Shown piece after piece: positions 56,810 through 64,000 of a stretch of 64,000 bases of DNA; the stretch's first letter is position 1, and every line of letters starts with the position of its first letter. The DNA comes from Glutinoglossum americanum (Eukaryota > Ascomycota > Geoglossomycetes > Geoglossales > Geoglossaceae), in NCBI GenBank assembly GCA_020080175.1, contig JAGHQL010000013.1:161959-225958 (forward strand), given 5' to 3'. The notes under the pieces were generated by a model. That model had not been told where the DNA came from, did not search any database, and saw only the letters and a list, made by a program, of their open reading frames with translations. A program made the position numbers and the translations under genes.

Positions 56810-58873
56810 ATGAGCGAAGCTACAAAAGTAGAGGCGGTATCTAAGACCAATGGATCTTCCAGCTTTATAACACCCAACCCCATGGATCAAAATGGAGGTT
56901 CCAATGGGCATGGCGCGGCGTCGCTGCCCGCGGCGCAAATGCAGTCTTCGTCCTCTGCTGCGCCGGGCAAAAGCCCCAAGAAACGGCGCAAAGTGAATCA
57001 TGGTACGTTGTGCGACCGCGAAAAAGGCTGATCTCGTCCTTCGATGGGGTCTCTTCGGGAATTTGCATCACTAATGAGGGACTGCGCAAACCGATAGCTT
57101 GTGTATACTGTCGCCGATCGGTGAGCCGCAGATCCTCTATATGAATCTAGGAATAATTTTAAGCCCCCAACGGCTGGACGAATACGTCGCTGGGCAAGAT
57201 GCATGCATTGCTGACTTTTGTAACTCTCGTGGGGCCACTAGCATATGACTTGCGACCTGGTATGACTTTTGCCGCTCTCACCCCCGACGGCCAAAATCTG
57301 GTGGAATATCAGCTATCTTCTCGGGTTCTTGCTGACAGGGAAACCTTGACTCTGTGCAGGAACGACCTTGCACTCGATGCATAAAAAGAAACATCGGTCA
57401 TCTCTGCCACGACGAACCTCGAGAGCCGGTGAAAAAGGGCAAGAGCGAGCACGAGAACTCCACCGCCGACGACGAAGAGACTTCTCCAAATCAAGGACCC
57501 ACCTCGCCGTCAAACCCCATGTCCAATTCGTTTGACCAACGCCCGGATCAGCATCAGTTCCAAGATGCTGCGATGGGATTGGGAACAACCCAAGTGTCGC
57601 AAAACCTACCCGGAACCATGTCCCAGATGGTACAAAGTGTCTCGGGACCCGCGGGGCACGCTCTCAACGGTAGTAGCCAACAGTGTGAGTCGTTCTCATA
57701 TCATCGCGTGTTGCTTATAGCCATCACTAACATGAGTCTAGTTCTGGGCTACACAGACTGGAGTCATAACCAATACCAAGACATGCATAACCTCCACCAC
57801 CCCTACATGTTCCACGCACCGGAAGTGACTAACGAGTACAACCTGATCAGCGACTTTCTGAGCAGCAGTTTAATGGATGACGGTGGCGGCCTGTTCGAAG
57901 AAGGACAGACCTTCTATTCAGACCCCACACTCCTCAACCCAGTCCCACAAAATCTTAACAACAATGCACAGTTCTTACAAATGCAAAGCCACGCCGCAGC
58001 GCTCCTCCCCATACCTCCAGGTCCGAGTAATTCTCAAGGGGGCGCCCTTTCCCGTCCCACAAGTACGGTGCCAATTGACAAGGCCCGAGAGACCTACTAT
58101 CTCACCGCAGCCGACCCGTCCGGAAGCGATGCGCCGGAAGAGCGAATGAACAAACTCCTAAAGGCGAAATATGATGCGGGCATGCTAAAGCCATTTAATT
58201 ATGTTAAGGGATATGCACGCTTGAACCAGTATATGGAGCAGCATATGCAGCCTCAACATCGACAGCGAATTCTCCGTCAACTGGACAAGTTCAGGCCGAA
58301 GTTCAGAGAACGCATGCACCAGCTCACCGATATCGAGTTAGTTAAGGTAGAGATGTGGTTTGAGACGAGCTTGATGGACTACGACCGGGTCTTTGCGAGT
58401 ATGGCAATTCCGGCATGTTGTTGGAGACGGACAGGAGAAATCTTTAGGGGCAATAAGGAAATGGCAGAATTAATACACGTTCCAATTGGGGATTTGCGAG
58501 ATGTAAGTGCCGACAATTACCATGAACCATAACCGGATTCTTTGCATATTGAATGGAAATTATTCTAGGGAAAACTCGCTATCCATGAAATCGTCGTTGA
58601 AGAGTCCATCGTCAGCTATTGGGAGAAATTCGGAACTATCGCCTTTGACAACACTCAAAAGGCCATGTTAACGAGCTGCTACCTGAAGAATCCGGATCCC
58701 AACTCCAAGGACCGGACGATACATTGCTGCTTCTCATTCACCATCCGTCGAGATACCCATAACATGTAGGTTATGCACTCTTGCCCTCGCCTTGGGAGGC
58801 AAAAAACTTACATTTCAAAAGCCCTTCGCTCATCGTAGGGAACTTCCTGCCTGTGAACCCGTTAAAGCGGTAA
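56810..58873 (+). CDS. acuM: Zn2Cys6 gluconeogenesis regulator (AcuM/Rds2 type)
   Basis: Seven exons (56810-57002, 57098-57120, 57242-57259, 57360-57684, 57742-58502, 58569-58765, 58822-58873) give 522 residues. The zinc cluster is C66-X2-C69-X6-C76-X5-C82-X2-C85-X8-C94, reading ACVYCRRSHMTCDL then ERPCTRCIKRNIGHLC, followed by HDEPREPVKK. A PAS-like region is seen near the end (GKLAIHEIVVEESI). In Aspergillus AcuM works with AcuK to switch on gluconeogenic genes on acetate and other C2 sources. The last intron ends at CAAAAG (58821) so that IPSLIVGNFLPVNPLKR is restored; stopping at the TAG of 58767 would truncate this conserved end. AcuM rather than AcuK is chosen from the zinc-cluster wording. 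Confidence 0.86.
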
Positions 58874-59401
58874 ACTTATATACGGATGTAATGGCCGAAT
58901 GGCCTTTCGATCGCACTCTCCTTGGCTATCGGATTCAGGTATTCCGATTGTCGGTGACAGCGTTAAGTGATACTTTATGGCTGCTTGATATTTCCATGCG
59001 CCCTGCCTAGAGATTTCCTATGCTATAACTCTTTCCTATGTATATATTCGCCTAAGGGAGAAGGGGAAAGCCCGTCGGCCGATGGCAGACGGAAGAAAAA
59101 TTGCGGGCTATGAAATGCATGCGGGAGTGGTGACACCCGCATTTATTTGCATAGATTGGCGTTCACCGGAGTTGATATTTTAAATGCATCTGGTTTATGG
59201 CCCTTTCTCGTGTTTCTACCCCAACCGGTGGCTTGTCGCTGGTAACTGTAGGTGTATTCTAAATCAAATGGGCTTTGCATTATCGAAAAACCCGTCCACT
59301 TGGTTTTCATTTGCCGAAGGAAAATACAGCTTTTAGCATCCCTCTCTCTAATTTCCCTTCAACTATAGCCACTCGCCATTCCCTACAGCGCTGATACCCA
59401 T
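58874..59401. other. Intergenic acuM-SPO22
   Basis: 528 bp with no ORF or RNA gene supported. CCACTCGCCATTCC precedes the SPO22 start. Confidence 0.45.
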
Positions 59402-62400
59402 ATGGCACCCATATATACCGCGCGGGCAGAGAAAGAGAAAAGGTTCAATGCTCTGCTAAGTAAACACTCCATTTAGATCCAGGGCTGCCTCGCTATGCTA
59501 ACGACACAACTTTATTTAGCCTTTGCAGATACTCTGCGCATGCGCCTTCAGACTCCAGATGGAGTACGGGACGCGGACCTTTTAAAAGAACTTCAAAAAC
59601 ATGTCGATACATTTCCGAGCAACACTCCACCAGCGGCTATAGCAACTAGATTCGACAAACTAGAGTCGAAAGGAGCAGAACTGTGGAATTTGGCAACAAG
59701 ATTGAAGAGGGGGGTTGGCAGTGATGGTGGAGGGGTAATGGTCTGTTGGAGTATGTTGGATTATCGGGAGAGGAACTCCAGAGGACTCAATTCGGGGGAT
59801 CTGTTGCTGATGTAACTCCCAGCGAGGGTTTTTGCATTTTTATTGCTAGATATGGAACAGCGGACCAGTCAAGGGTCTGTGGAGAGTGAGTGCATTCATT
59901 ACAACGTGCTAAAGTTATACTGAAGGCCACTGTTTATCTAACGTGACTGGAGAATAGATTGTGTGAGATTGATGAAGATTTCATTGAAGGCAGCTAAATA
60001 CTGCATCGGTAGGCATACTATGCCCAGGCTATGATATGTACGGGGTTAGTAGCCCCGCTAATGCTTCGGCTTTGGCTTTGGAGTAGAACAGAAACAACTT
60101 GACTTAACGTTGAAGGTTTTGGTGAAAGCTGCAAGCGTAAATCGAAATCGTTCCAGCTTTCCCAGTTAGGGGGACTAACGGCAGCAGCTTGAAGATCAAC
60201 TAGCAAAACCCGATGCCCGGTTTACATCAGAGGACCTCACACTTTATTCCAACCTCTCAGCTGAGTACTACCTACTCAGGACTGCTCATGTAAGGGCTTG
60301 CCTGGCGTGGTTTTCACCGTGTGCCTATTAACAAACATAGTCATGGCTCCAAGGACGGCTAGATCTCGCAGAGCACATGTTCACCAAAGCGTCATTCAGT
60401 GACAAAGACCTTGAGCCCAGAGTAGCAGAAAATGTCGCTGACACCCTCTATGAGATTGGAAAGGACCTATTGAAGAAAAAGCAGTACGAGCTGTCTGTCA
60501 AGTGGCTCGAAAGATCTTTCGCCATTTTAGCTGGACAGGACCTGGAGAAACTGGGCGAAAACGCAGGAGAGTTGAGGTGTAGCGTCCTTAATAATTTAGG
60601 TTTGCCACGGCCTCCCCACTGGAGGTCCCGTCTCATGCTCTTACCACGGGACTAGTTAGAGCTCTACTTGAACTAAAGACGGACGCAGCTAGGGATAGAG
60701 CACAGGATCTGGTTGCCTTATTTGAAAACGTGCTTTTCCCTGTGAGGGTTTTAAGAGGGCATGCTGATCAAATCTAGGATTATGGAGATAAATTGATCGT
60801 GCAGCTATTCAAGCTCCAGCTGCTATCTTTAGGCCCAGAGTTTGATGCATACGGATATTATGGAGGTAAGTTTTGGTATGGGTGATTTGTTTATTACTTA
60901 CATATCGCAGTGATGCAAAGAATGGTGCGGACGGCTGTCCTAACCCCCGTAAATTTCAAAATGTGTGCTCCTCCACCAGCTTTTCGACTACAATTTCTGA
61001 TCCGGTTGAAGTATTATGATCCAAATCCGCAAGCTTCAGGATAACAGGTAGGCTGTCTGGAGCTCCGGCTAGGGTAAAGGAATAGAACACTCAAATATCG
61101 ATAGCCCCAATCTAGCGTGCCAGATACTTGACGAATTTCTATCGATGAGGCTATTTTCCGCCGAAACAGAAGAGTGGATCGAGAAGGCTCTAATTACTAG
61201 GCTCTGGATCTCAACCAGCCAAGCAGGCAATTTGGATACTTTGGAGTCTCTGAACAGAGTCGTTACTACTCTGTTTAATAACCTGACGGCACCCCTAAGT
61301 GCATCAGCCGCCCACGGCGCTCAGAGCGTATGTCAGCATAGCTCACCGTGGGGTCATACCGCTGATTGTTGCAGCTTCTCTGGAAACAGGTTGAGTCACA
61401 CTTTGGTCAGGGGCAGTACGAGTTAGCTGAATCTTGGTGCCGCACTGCCTTACATGAAGTATTTAGCAAGTCGGGGGAGCTCAATAGTACTAAGATCGCA
61501 AGGTAGCTTGTTTGTTGCCTATTCGGTGACCTGGGTGGGGATGCTTACGTGACTTTAGGAAGATGATCCAATGTGCAATAGAGAGACAGGATATCGGAGC
61601 AGCTCGAGAAGCCTTTAATAAGATGTCTGACATGGGCAAGGCGGCACCAACGACGAGACTGTTAATGTTCAAGGTCGCCCTCCGGAGCGGAGACGCTGAA
61701 TTTGGTACGTCCTAGCCAATCGATTTTCTCCATAGGTGGTGCACAGCTTATCCCGACAGCCACCGAATGTTTAGATATTGTTTCTGCGAACACGTCTGAA
61801 GATGCTAGCCTACTCTATGCGTGTATTTTAGAAGCTCAGAGCACTGGCAACAAGCGCCTAGCCGTAGCAGCGCTACAGCGGGTGCTTGAAAAGTGCGAGC
61901 ACAAGGCTCCAGCGGGTGTCCATGTACCGTGTTTGTTACGGTGGGATCTAAATCCTTTTCCTGCAGCAGATAACAGCTTTGCTTATATGAGCTGAGAGTC
62001 GCAGGATCACAGCACGGATCCTCATCGCGGAGATCGGATCAAGCAAAGTGGCCCACGTAGACTCAGTTGTCTCCCTTTGCAAGCTATTTGAGGGGGGTAA
62101 GTGCCCTGGTGGCTACAGAAGAGGAGCCAACCATCACAGCTAATATTTCCAAATAGCTGCTACTCAAGCAAAAACCTCGAGAAAGCCGCAGGCCGCACAG
62201 CCATCGCAGTTGTTCACGATTAAGGAACTTGACTGGTTCTCTCGGAATAGCTATAACACAGCTCTTAAGTCATGCGCGGATTGGGACCCACGCCATACGT
62301 TGCGTATCCTGCAGGCTTGCATCAAGGTATTTGAGATAATATTTTGAGTGATCATTTCTAAATCACGGTCAGTTCGTCGATCTATATCCCAAAGATATGG

Positions 62401-63493
62401 ATGCAAGCACTCTCGCCGACCTGTCACTCCGGCGAATGTTCTGTGATTTCTTATGTGTGTCTCTTCTTGCTGCCCTTGCTCGCTCAGAAGACAACATTGA
62501 AGCACAGGTGAATAAACGCATTTCCCAAGATCTATGCCGCCCCCTAGCTAACCAATGATATCAATCAAAGCTTCAGTTCTACCTCAACCTACGAAACCAC
62601 GCGGAGGCCTTTCGCAAGCAATTGCAAGACCAGCTTGATCGTTTAGAAGTGGACGATGCGAAAGATGATCTCCTGAGGAAATACGGTACATTGGTAGCGT
62701 TTGACCTAGAGGCTGCTGTGCATCTTAAAAAGTGGGATGACTTGGGCCAGATTATAGAGGTAACAAGAAGTCGGTGTCTCCTTTCATATCTACTGAAGTA
62801 GACTGAAGATTCATAGGGAGCTGCTGTGTGCAACAACACAAAGGTCTTCGAACCATTGGCCGACGCTATCCTCTTGTCAAAGGCTCCACCAGCAAGTAAA
62901 GCTTCCCTTTTCCGGTAAATACAACTTTTGAAGCTAGTAGTTAACACTCCCCTCCCAGCCATACTCTCCTCACTCCAAGTCTGTCCTCATCCCATGCCCC
63001 CCTCATAGCCCCCCCCCTCCTCGCTAAATCCTTTCCATCTTCAAAGAAAGTCGTAAATATCACATGGCACTTCTCAACCAGTCACAGCACCGATAAGCTC
63101 GCTCGCTGGATCCGCTGCCTCTTCCAGTTGGCTCTAGCCAACGACCTCAAGATCGCAGAACAGTTGCTCAACCAAGTTCTCACCATAGCTCGGGATTCTA
63201 AGATTGTACGGTTTCGCTTCCCCTCTTGAGTCTCTCTAGAGAAATGCCCGACGCGAGCAATAGCACTAGAGACTCACACAAACCAGGGACAAACCCCTTA
63301 CCCCACTGACGAGCTCGAGTGGCTCGCCACCACAACGTTCAACCGCGCCGTAGATTTCTACTGCGCGTCTGACGATGCGGCGTGCAAGCGGTGGGCAGAG
63401 CTGGCGTTGAGTGTTGCACAGTTTGGCAACGATGGGGGGGAGTTGCATGGGTTGTTGCAGGGTAATTACCTGAAGATGAGCTGGGAGGAGTAA
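59402..63493 (+). CDS. SPO22: Meiotic TPR protein Spo22/Zip4
   Basis: 23 exons: 59402-59459, 59520-59750, 59823-59885, 59958-60008, 60087-60136, 60188-60289, 60341-60599, 60656-60729, 60778-60865, 60911-60962, 61012-61047, 61105-61327, 61375-61502, 61559-61704, 61760-61940, 62005-62096, 62157-62326, 62373-62507, 62571-62759, 62817-62895, 62959-62978, 63047-63205, 63287-63493. All junctions keep frame and give 930 residues. Family blocks: RVFAFLLLDM, GRLDLAEHMFTKA, LFKLQLLSLGPEFDAY, ILDEFLSMRLFSAE, LLWKQVESHFGQGQYELAE, WCRTALHEVF and the end FNRAVDFYCASDD. Zip4/Spo22 scaffolds synaptonemal-complex assembly and crossover formation. TPR-like helical repeats fill the protein. Some splice sites (62570 or 62576, 60184 or 60187) have near alternatives. 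Confidence 0.85.
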
Positions 63494-64000
63494 GGTAGTA
63501 TGTAGGCGGATTATTTGCTTAATGTAGGGGTAGATCTCAGCGGGGAGATGGGGGGCTGGACGAACAGCTAGTTTCTTTACTCCCGGCGAGTTTTTAAGAC
63601 ATAATAGCAATATAACTATCTTTCCTCCAAGCAAACCGCAGACTTTGCACCAAACAGGACAAATCAGCCAGCCCACCCCACTTCTCCCTCCCATTAAAAA
63701 AAAAAAAACCATATACACCACCTGGCGTGGTATAGAAGCCCCGGAACGCCAAAAAGGGAGACCGGAAATAGGGGTACCGCATATCCAACCAACCAGCCAA
63801 CCAACCAACACGCCCCGACAGCCCCACCGAACAACCAAGTGGAAACGATCCCACCACCCAACCACCACCAAAATCCATACCTGACCGGGACGGGCGCCGG
63901 ACCCACCACCCACCGATCGAGCGACCCCGGCCCGCCCAGTCCCAGCCAACCCCCCAGGGAAGCCCCCCCCCCCCCAAAAAAAAAAGGCTCAGATGGTGCC
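63494..64000. other. 3' region of SPO22 to the window end
   Basis: About 500 bp. An A-run at 63697-63708, a C-run and an A-run close to the end (63965-63985), and CCAACCAACC-type repeats (63786-63810). No gene supported; a neighbouring gene may lie beyond the edge. Confidence 0.45.

Noticed and set aside
63266-63977. Long minus-strand ORFs overlapping the SPO22 3' end and window edge
   Set aside because: The first part is the shadow of a confirmed SPO22 exon; the rest is W/G-rich translation of CCAACC repeats.

Overview
This is nuclear DNA of a filamentous ascomycete (Pezizomycotina; Leotiomycetes or Sordariomycetes cannot be separated by eye). The evidence is many short introns (about 49-120 nt) with GTRNGT donors and CTRAC-like branch sites, a HET-domain incompatibility-type gene, a Zn2Cys6 gluconeogenesis regulator, and fungal-type DPL1, BTN1, AMA1 and SPO22 orthologues. 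Gene models were joined by hand from conserved protein motifs, splice signals and reading-phase agreement. No tRNA, rRNA, CRISPR or intact transposon was recognised.

Layout. 0.2-18.8 kb is a dense housekeeping block: a divergent pair for a B12D/NDUFA4-like protein (-) and COX12 (+), DPL1 sphingosine-phosphate lyase (-), MRPL33 (-), RRP12 (+), NRK1 (+), a tetraspanin (-), MRP49 (+), GET2 (-), SEC6 (+) and a cyclin-Q-like cyclin (+). 18.8-26.9 kb is a gene-poor accessory-looking island. It holds a single-pass membrane protein with a decaying 72-bp repeat array, a large HET-domain gene, remnants of a kinase-like gene and possibly of a zinc-finger-type gene, degenerate 54-bp repeats, and three related palindromic repeats. 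26.9-50.3 kb is again housekeeping: BTN1, LSM1, AMA1 (-), COX11, RFC5, MRPL16 (-), RFC1, an HSL-type alpha/beta hydrolase, BET4 (-) and a TMEM135-like protein (-). 50.3-52.7 kb has no gene I can support. 52.7-63.5 kb carries a bHLH factor, a CENP-Q/Fta7 kinetochore subunit, an AcuM/Rds2-type regulator and SPO22/ZIP4, all on the plus strand.

Shared themes are respiration and mitochondrial translation (the NDUFA4-like gene, COX12, COX11, MRPL33, MRP49, MRPL16), the replication clamp loader (RFC1 and RFC5, 1.9 kb apart), meiosis (AMA1, SPO22) and membrane traffic (GET2, SEC6, BET4). The most striking structures are very small exons: a probable 3-nt internal exon in COX12, a start codon alone on its exon in the CENP-Q gene, and a 23-exon SPO22. 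No obviously new multi-gene system was found.
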